This document shows, in pieces, positions 1 through 12,347 of a stretch of 64,000 bases of DNA. The position numbers and the translations under genes are program-made. Each line of letters starts with the position of its first letter. The first letter of the stretch is position 1. This DNA comes from Mytilus galloprovincialis (taxonomy: Eukaryota > Mollusca > Bivalvia > Mytilida > Mytilidae): the NCBI RefSeq assembly GCF_965363235.1, contig NC_134845.1:64633261-64697260 (forward strand). The letters run 5' to 3'. The notes under the pieces are model-generated. The model saw nothing but the letters and a program-made list of their open reading frames with translations, made no database searches and was not told where the DNA came from.

Positions 1-74
1 CCGACGATTACTTGTGTTCAAATCTCAAAATGGGTCTTCAATGCAGAGAGAAACTCCCGCACCCGGAGGCGTGT
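1..74 (-). repeat. 3'-end relic of Penelope-associated repeat (outer piece)
   Basis: Read on the minus strand this matches the 'cacctccgggtgcgggaat...cattgaagacc' block that occurs on the plus strand at 14295-14436, 16064-16206 and 48028-48284. The copy is split: its other part resumes at 4131 after the element at 79-4130. The window edge cuts it. Confidence 0.75.
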
Positions 75-1289
75 TTAAAGGGAAATCACACTATTGTTTA
101 TACGCATCGCTCTCGGCGCCGCCATAGTGTCGTAACTGTATTATGACGTCGCCGTTTTCGATTCCGCCGTAAAGGTTGCTAATTTATGAAAAAGCGAACG
201 CTCGAAGGGATGTTCCACTAAAGCAGGAGAAACGATTATGGACATATCATACTTTTTACAACTGATATGTTGTACTAGCGAGTGTCTAGATTGTATTGGG
301 GTTTACCTGCGGAATACAAAATAATGGGCAAGTACTGCAGAATAAAAGGGGAAAAAAAGATTGAATGATGAGGTGCTAAAATATAAAGAATAAAAAATAT
401 TGGAAACACAAAATAAACATTAATAAATGAATGACCCACTATCCAGATCATTATGATAAAAAAGGATCTACCAATACAAAACACATAATCATCATGCATA
501 ATCAACACTAAGAACGTTGGAAATTCATAGCATATTCAATGAAACTTAGTACCCTCTCCGACCATTTTCTCGATAACGAAGTCGGTGACATATATTTTTT
601 TTTTAATTTTCTGATGTATATGTTCATTATCTAGTTGAATTCTAAATTTCCAAAAATATTATGGACTCATCTTGACCTTAAGTGCAAAAATGAAAATGCT
701 ACTCGATATGGACAAAATGTATGGCAAAAAATAGCCGAAAGTGGTCAGCGTATCACCGCGATGCAGTATGTAGGGTTCAGTGTATATTTTCGGGGGGTAC
801 ATATAGACCAAGTGTACCAGCATGTTAGCGTATAGCTATCGGAATCTGTAGTTTTCTGTTCAAAAGAGGGTTGTAAATAAGAACAATGAGTTTCAACTTA
901 CAGTTTTCTCATATCACTTGCATGCAACGTCATAACTATTATAGTCTTCTATACTACATGTATAAATAATTCATCAAACATCTCATTTCATATAAGTATT
1001 TATCCGGCTCAGCCTGTCGGGTTTTTACAAAGCAGAGTCAAATTCATATGTTCTAGTTCTGAATATGCACTAAACTTGCCACTGGACGTAAATGTGTGAA
1101 GTGCTATTTGAAATCGTTATTTATTTCACATGTGACGACAGAAATGATCTAAGTGTCGTCCATCTTTCCCAAATGTTCCTTTGATATCTAACGCCTCTGA
1201 ACCCTGAACAGTTGGGGCAAGTTTGGATACAATATTAAAGCTTGATACGGTCTAAATTTGGATTGTGATAAAAATTTTGACATAATATA

Positions 1290-1985
1290 GGTTTCTGACA
1301 CAAAATAAATGTGGTCAAAGGTATTAATACTTTGCAATTGGAGATTTCTTTTTGAGATATTTCGGAAAATTTGCAAAAAAACAAATGAAACGCCACCCCC
1401 TCCCTTCTTGGAGTAATTACCACCAAACTCAATCACAGCCTTCCCTGTGTGGTATGGAACCTTGTAGTATAATTTTAGATAGATCCATAACACAAGTTAT
1501 TGTAAAAAGTAATCTTAGTAAAATGCTTGCTTGTGGCCCCTAATTCCTGAACGTTTTGAGCAATAACATGTACCCCTTAAATCAATTTCAAATTTTCATT
1601 TGTGATATGGAACCTTGTGGTACAATTTCAGAAAGATTGATTACTTCTCAAAGTCATATTAGAAATTTATGAAAATCAAGAGGGTATCTACATTAACAGA
1701 TATAAACAATTTATCAAAGTTGTATGAAAATTGATAAAAGCGATATTGAGTTATAATTGTCCGAAAACTGGAAAATCCCCCTTTTTTAATGGATAACTCG
1801 GAAACGTAAAATCAAAATTTATAAAAAAAGAAAGGGAGCTCACGTCAATAGATATAAACAATTTCTTTAAAGTTTATGCCAATTGGTTAAAGCGTTTTCG
1901 AGTTAATGTACGACGTGTTGATGACGGACGGAAGAACAGATGTATACCATAATACGTCCCGTAACCGGGCGTATAATAATTCAAC
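1290..1985 (+). repeat. Dispersed mollusc repeat ending in ATACGTCCCG/CGGGCGTAT
   Basis: Two imperfect internal copies of 'tatggaaccttgtagtataattt' (about 1451 and 1606) are followed by 'gataactcggaaacgtaaaatc' and 'cgttttcgagttaatgta'. The 3' end is the small inverted pair around 1949-1976. I recognise this arrangement as a common bivalve interspersed repeat; its class is unknown to me. No coding frame survives. Confidence 0.55.
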
Positions 1986-2031
1986 AGGTACTATACATTT
2001 GGCTTTACCAGTCTCTAACAAGAGAACTATT

Positions 2032-2033
<2 letters not shown>

Positions 2034-2066
<33 letters not shown>
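2034..2066. repeat. (CA)n microsatellite
   Basis: About 16 uninterrupted AC dinucleotides, within the 4-kb TTAA-flanked element. Confidence 0.95.
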
Positions 2067-2070
<4 letters not shown>

Positions 2071-2478
2071 TTTATGTAGAGATATACACATGTCTCACAG
2101 AGTACTGCTAAACTGTAACAAACACATTAATGGTCCGTCTGGTGAAAGAATATTCCACTCATATAAACAAATGTTTTGTGCTGATGTTCATGTAATATTT
2201 GCCACTGAAAGTTTTGCAAAAATCAAAAAAACAATGGTAAAAAAATTAATAAATAGTAATAAAAGTTCAGATGTAGGTTCGAGTTTAGATCACTCAATGT
2301 GATCACTGTCGACATTGATAAAGGGATATTGTCGGAGACCGTGACTGAAAAGGACATCAAGTTTTTTGACTCCTTATTCTTTGGTTCTTTAAACAAAAAT
2401 AGCCAACATGATATATCAGAGAGTGCATAATATTGGCACAGAAATTCAATTAATTATTGTCAAATTAACTATCATTAA

Positions 2479-2702
2479 TGAGGGGTTTGGGGGTGGGGGG
2501 TGGGAGTGGGGGGTTCAGAGGGGTCCTGATCCCGAAATCCCGGGCTTAAAAACATGAAATCCCGAGGTCCAGAATTAAAAAAAAAATCCGGACATCCCAA
2601 ACATCGAAAAAAGAAGTCCCGGATCCCGTAAGGGTCAATCCCGAAATCCCGATCTTAAAAACACTTGATCTCGACGTCCCGAAAAAGGTCCTGCCCCCCT
2701 CA
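2479..2702. mobile_element. MITE-like element, copy 1 ('atcccgaaatcccg' family)
   Basis: A 224-bp block built from repeated 'aatcccga' words. Ends TGAGGGG / CCCCTCA are flanked by TTAA on both sides (2475-2478, 2703-2706). A second copy at 40128-40297 shares a run of more than 40 identical bases starting 'ggggtcctgatcccg'. The terminal inverted repeat is short, so the boundaries and TTAA duplication are probable rather than proven. It is nested in the larger TTAA element. Confidence 0.55.
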
Positions 2703-4130
2703 TTAATCAGTATTGGCAAAAATAGGTGCATTTACCCCAATGAAAGATAAATGTGATAAAAGAATATACATTCAAACAAAAAGAGGTGCACCAACAGAAA
2801 ATAGAAACCACATTCCTACTCTTAATTTGATCGGATCTCAAAATTAAAACTCTTACCAGAACTTTTACTCTATCTAACAGTATAACTCAAGGAGTTTCTA
2901 AGTGTAACACGAGCTTAAGCTAGAATTCTTACTGGAAAATATATTCGAAATCAAAATAAAACTGGAACTCGAACTTAATTTGTGTCGATTATGGAGCGTT
3001 GTGTAATAACAGAAATGTTAGCCAATTTTAAATTTCTTCCGAAAACGGTGTCATTGAGGGCTTTTTTTTTAAATTGCCGAGTTTGTGGCTTTTTAAACAC
3101 GGCATTTCGGGTTTTATCTTCCCGGAGCAATGGACAAGTTAGTGAATTTATTCTGTTTGTAGTCTAAATGGAACGTGTTACTTTTCAGCCCAGATACCCT
3201 CAATCTTCCGAAGTAGAAGATTCTAAATCTACAAGCCGTAAATTACTTCTTTAATACGGCATGAGGCACACATTACATTAGTTTTTCCTATACAACAAAT
3301 GCAATTAAGAAATTTAGATGACTCCAACTTTGACAATTACTTTTTAATAAACTGTATGTTTAATAATGAATAATCAAAATACCTTAAAAAAAACATTATT
3401 ATATAAAAAAAAATTAAAAATATAAAAGTTAACCCAATAGTTCCAAGCATTGCAAGAAATGCTGCTATGCTAGTAGACTGGTTCCCGATCGCAATATTCA
3501 GTATATTACACATTTACCAATATGAAAGAGTATCCTAATAGCTAATACCTGTAACGTAGTCCCGGGAACCAGGATACTATGCTAGCAACGTCGTTCTATA
3601 ACGTTAAGAGAAAAAGTTATAATTCCCGCCAAAAATTGATAATAAGATTATTTCCACGGTAGCGGATTTAAAACATCGGTGACCCCCCTTTTTTATTAAT
3701 GCTTTTAAAATCTCCCCTGAAGCTGCAACTAATGCAGAAGTTTGAAGGAAAAACCATTAGTAGATTTTTTTTATTTCAAGAAAAATCTATAATAAACGGC
3801 AATTAAAATTGGCGGGAAATGTAAAAAGGCCTTAAAAAATAAGGAAACTGAGAAAAATAAATGTGTATAAGATAAAAGTTACAATTGTCTGTTTTAGTTA
3901 AACCATTTAAACATCGTTTTTCAATAATTTTGCCTTCTTTTAGCATTTTTGAACGCTATTTCTATATTACGGTATAACGCAATTCTTTACTTTTTGATGA
4001 CGTCATATCTCGAAAACAACATCGGTGACCCCAATTTTTTTTCCGCCTAAAATATTGAAATAAGTATGATCTGTCTAAATGCAAAATTTCAATGAATTAT
4101 TATTAGTAGTTTAAATAGTGTGATTTCCCT

Positions 4131-4178
4131 TTAAGCTGGTCCCTAAACAAAAATGTATATACATTAATATGTGTATTC
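4131..4178 (-). repeat. 3'-end relic of Penelope-associated repeat (inner piece)
   Basis: Begins 'agctggtccctaaacaaaaatgtatata', the complement of the 'tttgtttaggggccagct' block seen at 16064 and 48143. It continues the relic interrupted at position 78. Confidence 0.65.
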
Positions 4179-4179
4179 A

Positions 4180-5178
4180 TTTTGCCCCGCTATCGTTCCT
4201 AGATGGTATATTGGAACTTAATTGAATGAATGAACATGAAAAATGGAGCTAAAATAATGTCTATTAGAGTACAATAAATAAAGTTCGGACTTTTAATAGG
4301 TCTCAAAATCATTGAATCAAATAGGATATCAAATGTAAAAATGTTAATTTCAGTTTAAATATTAAAAAAGGAAAACGACCGTATACATGTTGCGCTTATC
4401 TATCTTCCATAAACGAGGGTCTGGATGATCGAGATTAACAGAATTAAGAAAAACTAGAAAACAGTATAATGAATAGAAAAAAAGAGCAAAACATATAAAG
4501 GATAAGGTTGATTGAGTGTAACATTAAAAAAAATACTATGCAAAATAAAAAAATTACGTAATGCCATTCAGATTACAAAAATGAACGATGTAACAGAATA
4601 ACAAAATCATATTATTACAGAATGATCTAATATTAAAAATACTTTCAAGAGAATTTTACAGAATAAGTGTTATATTTAAAAAAATATATATATATGCCAT
4701 CAAAGTAGAAGAATACAGAAATTTAAAAACAAATCCCTTTAAAACTCTTATACAAGGATTCAAAAATTTATTCTAAAATACTACATTTAAGAATAGAAGG
4801 TTAACAATATGATCACTGTTCAATGAAACAAGACTATATTAAACACTGGATGTGTGCAACATTGATTTATCGTTAATAGATATGTTAATTCGACGAGTTT
4901 TCCCTTGATTGAAACATTGTTGTGCTTTCCGGATTGACTCTCCAAAACTTTTTTTTTTTTAACGAGTAAATTTCTGATCTTTTCAGATGTCGTTAACGTT
5001 AGTTTACCGTAAACGTTGGTTTATTCTAAATTAAATGTTAAGTCAAGAGGTTTTTTCTTGTTAGAAAATTTGTAGTGCTTTCTGAGTGGCTTCTCCAGAA
5101 CAAAATCTTTTTAAAGAGTAAATTTCTGATCCGTTCAGATGTCGTCAACGTTTTTTTTTTTTTACCCTGAATGAAATG
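4180..5178. other. Gene-free A-rich stretch
   Basis: Plus-strand sequence is rich in A with repeated 'acagaata' words (4440-4790). Towards the receptor gene, at 4890-5178, there are three imperfect copies of a roughly 130-bp block ('tttctgatcttttcagatgtcgt', about 4971 and 5125, and a third entering the gene's 3' end). No coding frame or RNA gene seen. Confidence 0.5.
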
Positions 5179-6858
5179 TTAACTCGAGAAGTTTTCTCCT
5201 GTTGTAATGCTTTCTGATTGGCCTCTCCAAAACAAAAGCTTCTTCAAAAGTAAGTTTCTCATCTTTTCACTCATTGCTATATATATCATGAAATTCGACG
5301 CACAAGCCAATACGGTAAACAGCTTCAAAATCTCAATTAACACTTTCAAACCATCCAAAGTAATATCTACACGACCCCAAATGATTGTAAGTATATAGTT
5401 CATCGGCTCACTGTATGGAGTGGAACTTAATGTCAGAGCCGGCAGGTTTAAGAGCGATGACGTCATGTGTTTTATCATGCAATTAGTACAAGATATTAGA
5501 TAATCTTCCAATTGTTCACTCATCCACTTTGTCAAACCTAATTTGTAGAAAAATGAATAACAAAAAGCTACTTTAAAGGTTTTGAATGCGTACGAAATGA
5601 GCGTTTGTACTGGTTCCATGGTTGTATTGCTGATTTTTTCTAACAACTGTTTAAACATTTCCTTTTGATTTAAATTAAGATTATCTTTGTAAACATCGTA
5701 AATCTCCAGGTAAACGTTTTTCATTAATAAGTTGATAACATCTGTTTTTTGTTTGAAGGAAAGTTCTACTACATCAAACAACCCTTTTAAATCACTCTCT
5801 GATATAATACCAGTCATGTTATAGGGACCACACAGATCACTTTCTTCTTCATGCTCTTTTTCAAATATAATCGAATAGTTAAATGTAAGTTCTGTTGATT
5901 TCCTAAACTTCTCTGTTTCATAATCGAAGCATAACAAAGAGTCTCTTTCCATTGTTGTTTTAATTTGGTTCCATACAACATCTTTCTGACCAATGTCTGA
6001 CTTAAAAGTGTTAAATAATGCAGTATTTATACAGACTTTTGGTATTTCGGATAGAAGAAACACGACCATTAAAATTACTGTAAGTACGCATGATTTTTTT
6101 TCTTTTACTGAAATAGTTGACCGCCCCCTTATCCCTTTCCTGATACATAGGCTGGTGATGATGTAGAGTGTGGAAAATAGCATTGTTCCTAAGGCAATGA
6201 ATAATACGCTTGTGGCTAGTATTGGATAATAAGCCAAGACATAGTTCTCCCACATAGACAGTGGTTCGGATATCATACATGTACTATTACCATCCGTTTT
6301 GAATGAGATTACAAACGCCCGCGGGAAATGGAACGCCACAGATATAAAGAAACACACAAAACAAACTATATAAGAACTTTGTGCCTTAATGTTAATATGG
6401 CTCCAAATTGGAAAAATTATAACGCACACTTTTTGTAGTCCTAAAGAAGCTGTTAAGAAAACCGAAACGAAATGGAAAGTATCAACAAGTTGCGTGCTGT
6501 AATAATGCATGACACAAAAAGGATAGTTTAGCGTTACAAATGTTTGGATTTCCTTAAAGCTGTTTGATGAGATTCTATGTATAGGTTCTAATTGATCTGT
6601 CAGATTAGATTCATTATTCGTGCCTCCAATTGAATTGTACAGTAAAGCAAACACGGGCTCTAGTCCGTAAATGCACAAGGCTGTTAAACTATCTGTTATA
6701 GCAAGTGCTTGCAAAAGAATGGCGAACGGCCGCTTCATGCTTTTATCAAAAAGCGCAATAAACACAATCATATTCATAATAATAGCAAGGTAAGAAATTG
6801 CTGGTCCAATTACAATATTTACCACAAATGGAAATCGTGCAGATAAAATGAAAAACAT
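5179..6858 (-). CDS. Intronless rhodopsin-like 7TM receptor with giant extracellular loop 3
   Basis: A 559-residue membrane protein. Predicted helices: TM1 ~12-37, TM2 ~45-72, TM3 ~118-150, TM4 ~163-187, TM5 ~206-238, TM6 ~255-282, TM7 ~503-530. Cys115 (start of TM3) and Cys194 (loop 2) could form the usual class A disulfide. The DRY position reads GLQK and the NPxxY position reads NFMIY, as in divergent invertebrate receptor families. The TM6-TM7 loop is about 220 residues (usually 5-20) with sequons at NYS, NMT and NTT, and ends in a conserved STPYSEPMNYIL block. The ATG aligns with that of the paralogue at 23817, which supports the start. Probable plasma-membrane peptide or chemosensory receptor, ligand unknown. 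Neighbours are repeats only. Confidence 0.9.
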   Translation of the reverse strand: MFFILSARFPFVVNIVIGPAISYLAIIMNMIVFIALFDKSMKRPFAILLQALAITDSLTALCIYGLEPVFALLYNSIGGTNNESNLTDQLEPIHRISSNSFKEIQTFVTLNYPFCVMHYYSTQLVDTFHFVSVFLTASLGLQKVCVIIFPIWSHINIKAQSSYIVCFVCFFISVAFHFPRAFVISFKTDGNSTCMISEPLSMWENYVLAYYPILATSVLFIALGTMLFSTLYIITSLCIRKGIRGRSTISVKEKKSCVLTVILMVVFLLSEIPKVCINTALFNTFKSDIGQKDVVWNQIKTTMERDSLLCFDYETEKFRKSTELTFNYSIIFEKEHEEESDLCGPYNMTGIISESDLKGLFDVVELSFKQKTDVINLLMKNVYLEIYDVYKDNLNLNQKEMFKQLLEKISNTTMEPVQTLISYAFKTFKVAFCYSFFYKLGLTKWMSEQLEDYLISCTNCMIKHMTSSLLNLPALTLSSTPYSEPMNYILTIIWGRVDITLDGLKVLIEILKLFTVLACASNFMIYIAMSEKMRNLLLKKLLFWRGQSESITTGENFSS

Positions 6859-8867
6859 CCTGATGGTACAATGATAGTTTCAGTATGAAATATATTTGCT
6901 GCAGGCATAAGATAAATGTTCTTGATAAACTATTACTAATTAGTTTCAAATACAATGAACAGAAAATATGTAAAGTAATTATTATTGATTGTTTGTCCTG
7001 TTGACCTGTCCGTGTTACCCAATTCATAGCAATTATCTATTAATGTATGTTATAAATGGAGGTTATTTCTTTTTTTTTTTTATTATTACTAAATATCATT
7101 TTCATTTGGGTTTTATAAATGCAAATTCACATTTTCATTTTCTCAGCTTGTTACGTATACTGCTAGAGTTTATTTTGTGAATTTCTTAAAGAATCGTTAT
7201 TGCCACTGACGGTTAATATAAGAATGAACGATGAACGCACGTTGAACGGAAAAAATACAGATTGAAGAATGATGAGCGTACGATTGGTACACGCAGGATA
7301 CACGCACGCAACACGCACGATACACGATGAACGGAAAATGGTTAGTTTACATTTTAGGTCTCCTTAAGTCTTCATACGTTGCTGCATAGTACAATGTTAA
7401 AAAAACGCACTGCGATTTTCAAATAAAATGTCCAAATACATTAGTCAAATACGTGAGTTAATAAGTAACCCTAAGGCATAAAAACTACCTTTTTGGTGTT
7501 TTTTGATTATATTTAAGATAAATGAAAACGTTTCACCCGAAAAACTATGAAATAAAAGAACTTTTTAAATTTAAATATTTTTTTTAATTGTTTAGAATTT
7601 GTGTATTGGTGAGTTGATTTCTCTAATTTTGTTTTCTCATGTGCGTGTTTTTTTTGTTTTTTTTTAAATTTTGTTCAAATAAATGAAGAATGAAAACATA
7701 TTCATAATTTTGAAATAAATAAAATTCGGTACCAAATAAAACTTAAAATCAATCTAATGAATTCAGTTAATGTCCATGCCGTTAAAATAAGCCCTCAGGG
7801 ATAAGAATGACAAGTATGTATATTCCCGACAAATAATATTAATTACAAAATTCGTGTTTAATGTGTACATCGACGTATATTGTATAACCATTAGAAATAT
7901 ATAAAACTGTTTATATTTATAATCTCAGTTAACAAATTTCGAATATCCAGTTGATGTTGACGCCACGAACTGCTTGTAATAAATTACACGTTTTCACCGC
8001 TACCGATTGATAATATAAGACAAATCTGCGTGCCGTGTGCAGTGTTTCGACTCTCTTCTGATATATATACTAGATAATCAGAGTTCCGTCTGAAATTATG
8101 TTTTTCTTAAAAATGAGGAATTGCTAACTTACTAGCAATAATTTCATAGAGGTCTCCGATCTTTGCATACTTAAATACACAGTTCCATGTAACTGTGTAG
8201 ATTTCTCTCTTGAAATAACTTACATATATGTTTTTTTATAGCTGACTATGCGGTATGGGTTTATATGTAAAACTTGTAATATTTGACACACCATTTGTTC
8301 TTCCTTAAATATGATCATAATATCCAGCTTTCAAAGAATTTTTAGAATTACGCGTGTATGTCTAACCGCTCAATAAATTTTCTATTTAGAAATCTGTATT
8401 ACAAATCATGACATAGCGAAAGCAAATACTCTCCTCTCAGTCAAATATTCATACCAGTAGTGTATAACGTGTCAACATTTTTCTAGTATCAGATTCAGCA
8501 ACCAACTCCACTAAATAAATGCCTCTACAAAGAGAAATGAAGAAGATCTTTCGTTTGTTAGCGAGTCTATACCATACGGAAAATTTTAAACTCTTCCACA
8601 CAAAAGCATTCATTCGAAATAAAAAGAAGAAAAGAATATCAAATTGTTATAGAATAGCGACATTCGATGTTTAGCAACTACCGTCGTCAAAGTTTTACTC
8701 TCATATCAATAATTTCCAAAATGTGACAATACAAATCATTGACATTGCTAAACTGTTTTAATATCAAAGTATTCAGTTACATAATATATATCAGATAAGA
8801 TATTGGAATAATAAATATCTATATTCTGTTTTTATATTTGGCATGTTTGTTTTTCTTATTATTGAAG
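6859..8867. other. Gene-free region upstream of receptor 1
   Basis: Low-complexity AT-rich DNA with poly-T runs. At 7222-7335 there is a degenerate short repeat of 'gaacgcacg' and 'acacgcacgatacacg' words. A 25-bp scrap of the abundant mussel repeat ('tagctgactatgcggtatggg') lies at 8240-8262. No convincing core promoter could be chosen. Confidence 0.45.
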
Positions 8868-8945
8868 GCCGAAGAAGTAATCCGACATTAAATTTTGGGA
8901 TCGTTATCTCACTGGCAATCATTCCACATCTCCTTATATTTCATA
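8868..8945 (-). repeat. Abundant mussel short repeat, partial
   Basis: Minus-strand copy of the 'gaagatgtggtatgattgcc...aaggcc' family; only the outer ends ('aaggcc' and 'ggcaatcattccacatctcc') align well. Confidence 0.55.
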
Positions 8946-9025
8946 TGGAGTACAAGAATGTCTGAATCCATTTCACTTAAACAATTTCTGTTCCAATATT
9001 TAACTTTCATATAAAACATGACTGC

Positions 9026-9080
9026 GGCCTTCAATGCAGCGAGAAAATCCCGCACCCGGAAGTGGTCTCGGTTGGCCCCT
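9026..9080 (-). repeat. 3'-end scrap of Penelope-associated repeat
   Basis: 'ggccttcaatgcagcgag...cccgcacccgg...ggcccct' is the complement of the block at 14295-14350. Confidence 0.65.
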
Positions 9081-9421
9081 AAAAAAGTTCATGATAACTC
9101 CAACACAAGTTATGAGCTTACATTCGAAAAAAATCATTTACGAAAAGTTTTATAAGAACTTATTACACATAGCATATGGTTATGATATTTATCTTGGCGT
9201 TTAATTTCATTTTCCTGAAATGAGATTCGTATTAGTTCTACCAGACTGTTTAAAATTTTAACGTCATAGTATAAATCTATCATTACATATTCACCCAATA
9301 CAGTTTCATTTTATGTAACTCAGCAATAATTTTTATCTGGATGAACTTTTTTATTCAGTTTTGCCTTCATTATTTACTAAAATCAGACTGTCAAATGTTT
9401 TATATTTGTCAGTTCGGGCCT

Positions 9422-9556
9422 TTAATAGCTGACAATGTGGTATGGATTTTGAACATTGTTGAAGGCCGTACGATGACCAAAAATTGTTACCTCTATCTAA
9501 TTTAATTTCTCTGGTGGGAAGTTGTCTCATTTGCAATTATACTGCATCTTCCTATT
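9422..9556 (-). repeat. Abundant mussel short repeat
   Basis: Almost full copy on the minus strand: 'tagctgacaatgtggtatgg', 'attgttgaaggccgtacgatgacc', 'agttgtctcatttgcaattat'. The same order appears at 59527-59658. I see no clear RNA polymerase III A/B boxes, so the SINE or MITE class is not settled. Confidence 0.7.
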
Positions 9557-9559
9557 TTT

Positions 9560-11690
9560 ACATTGTCCCTGGCAATTAATCAGTTTCATAAGTTTGGAAT
9601 ATGTTAAGATTTAACAACACCAGTACGTATACAGTGCACGTGACAGATATATTACTTTTAATTACAACACACTTAAAATATATAGTTAGTAATATTACAG
9701 AATAAATTGTAAAACACTGCATGTAAAAGATGTCAAGACAGTATGTTTTAGAGTTGATACGAAAAGCATGAACCTGAAAACATGAACAATTAGAGAATTA
9801 ACGTTTTTATGTACCGGCTGCATAGACAATAAATTTATTAACAAATATAGGAAAACATGGTAATCAATACATGAATTTAAATTCAAGTTTTTTATGTGGC
9901 AGTTTGTTTGTTTGAGAATCATCAAACGCGTTGATATAGGTCGATGCTTTATCGTGTGATGACTTATTAAATAACGGGTCATTCAAAGATGTATTCACAA
10001 TTGTCAACTTGGGGAATTGATACGGTTTACTCTTAACTGTTGCGCGTTGACATGGAAAAGTCTTGATGAATAAATTAAAACAATATGATTTTTCTTTACT
10101 GTTTAAGATATTCAAATAATTGGTTTATATTTGGTAACATGACTACTAGCATTTAAGATATACAGATATCGATGTTAGTGTCACGTCCAGTGGCAATTAT
10201 TAAGCATATTCAGATTGCATAAAAATCAAGTCTAACATTTGATTTATAAGTCTCGTTAGTGAGGTTGATTGTTCGACCGAAATGAAAAATTGAAATTTTG
10301 ACTCGTGCAGAAAACACTGAAAATATTCAATTATAAGTTACTTATAATATACTTATACTGCATGTGGACTATTTAAATTATATCATTTATATATTTAAAT
10401 GTTACACTTAGAATTTATTGATATGTATTATTAATAGGGAATATTTGACGGAGATAAATTATCTAACGAAAATAAATAGCGTTTGAAATGGACAGAAGAT
10501 AGATAGTTATATCGGGGTTTCTTTTCTGCTTGAGTGATTTACCTTACAAGAAGGCGTACACTTTAAAGTTTAAAAAGAATTAACATCAGTTTTAAAAAGC
10601 TTAACGAGGGCGTGGCTTATTGGTTTGACGGAGATTTCCCGGGTCTTAAAATATATTGAATGACTGCAAGGGAATCTATTTGACTGGTATTAAAATAGTT
10701 TAAAAGGGATTGAATAAGATAGAAATCTGTTTTTAATTTTTGTTAATCTGATTCAATATTCCAGTAATCTTTTTTAAAGCGGGTTAAAACTTTTTTGTTC
10801 GTTTAAGCTAATTTCGGGTTACTAGTGTTTAAGACAAAAATTTTATTCAACATTTTTTGTTATCATTTTCTGATAGAGTGATGTGCATATTTGGCACTTT
10901 CATGCATATCTTTTCGGTTGATACTTATTTCATACGAGAGCCGATTTGTTTTTTCTAAGATAATTTTTCACATATCAAAATACGACTTATATGCATATTC
11001 AATTGTATAACAAATGCTTTTATTCTTAGTCTGATGGAATTAAACAAAAAAACTATTAACGGAAGTATTTGAAATAAGATATGAAAGTTTAATATGTTTT
11101 TTTTTTTAACACGTTGTACCTTTCATATAGATTCGTCCGTACCTGATTATTTCCTATATAAGATGGACCGATATTTCCCTCACGTGCCATGGTTTTTTTG
11201 TGCCATCAGTGAGGAGTGTTGGCCGCTAGAGGAAGTCGGATTGTTCAACTATTTATACAAGTAAAACTACAAACATCAGCACTGTTAAGCATTGGAATGT
11301 CTTATACTTAAAATCTTGTAATTTGAAATGCAAATAAGCACTTTTTTATAAATGTTATAGGAGTTATTTAACATTGACGAACTTATATAGCCACATACCT
11401 AAGTACCGGATTGTTTTCATGGTCAGTTCAAAATTTTATTAGAAACATGTTATATTTGTTTATTTTATAAATCTAAATTCCATCCAAAAAACGGGCAATG
11501 GTAGTTTATTTTTTGTGTTTTATTTTCTTCTTTTTTTTCATTTCACCTTCAATCGAAACAAACCATATGCATACGAATCATTTAAAAAAACTTTTACCCT
11601 TTCAATATTGTCTTTGGTTGAAATAAAGGTAAATACTGTACATTTTTTTTTAAAATGCCAATTTAACAAAGACTAATAGGGAAAAATCAA
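9560..11690. other. Gene-free AT-rich stretch
   Basis: Only short reading frames with no family resemblance. 'ttaacgagggcgtggcttattgg' (10601) and a 'ctatataag' box (11153) were noted but no transcript could be tied to them. Confidence 0.4.
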
Positions 11691-12347
11691 TGGTGGTATT
11701 ACACCTATTTAGGGAAACTAAATGTGCACTCGTGACCCTATTGTACTTTCATTTTTAAAAGTTATTAATAAACCAGTTCATACATTGTAAACATAGACTA
11801 TTCGGAATGGATTTAGACACAAAACGCACGTTTGAGGTAAAATTGCATTGAAATGGGGGTTTACGGGTGTTTTCTAAGTCAAATGGGTGGACAGACGAAG
11901 CTGTATTTAGATTACTGTGTTAAATTTTAAATTACCCTTACAGTTTTGTTTATACAACATGTGAATTTTTTATTTCAGTGTTAACCATGTTCTGAAGAGC
12001 ATTCTGTTGAGAAATCTTATATGTGAATTGGTCTGCAGATGACACTTCAGCATTAAAGTATGTATCAACTATCATCATGTTTTTTGGGTTTTTTTTGGCC
12101 GCAAAAGTTTACAATTTGCCATTGTGCCATCTACATTTTGCACAGACAATAACTCATCTAAACACCTAAAAAATCAGAATGTGAATATATATGTTCAAAC
12201 TCTTTTGGGTCTTTTTTTAGTAGCAATAAACAAAAAAACTATGTTAATTGGACATGCTTTGATACTATATGTGCCCTTGAATTTTTACTAGATAACATTT
12301 TTGTTCGCTTTGGGGATTCCGTATATCGTCAGATTATCGGAATTCCA

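Larger units (their letters stand above)
79..4130. mobile_element. 4-kb non-autonomous DNA element with TTAA duplication
   Basis: The ends are an inverted pair, AGGGAAATCACACTATT at 79-95 and its complement at 4114-4130, and each is flanked directly by TTAA (75-78 and 4131-4134). Removing the element rejoins two halves of a known repeat (1-74 and 4131-4178) with a single TTAA at the join, which is strong evidence of insertion. A TTAA duplication is typical of piggyBac-type transposition; the family assignment is inference because no transposase ORF lies inside. The interior is a patchwork: a mollusc repeat, a CA microsatellite, a nested MITE and two similar 'acatcggtgacccc' blocks near 3674 and 4020. 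Confidence 0.75.

Noticed and set aside
1940-2302. Plus-strand frame with a Thr-His run
   Set aside because: The run is the translated CA microsatellite and the rest is repeat sequence within the TTAA element.
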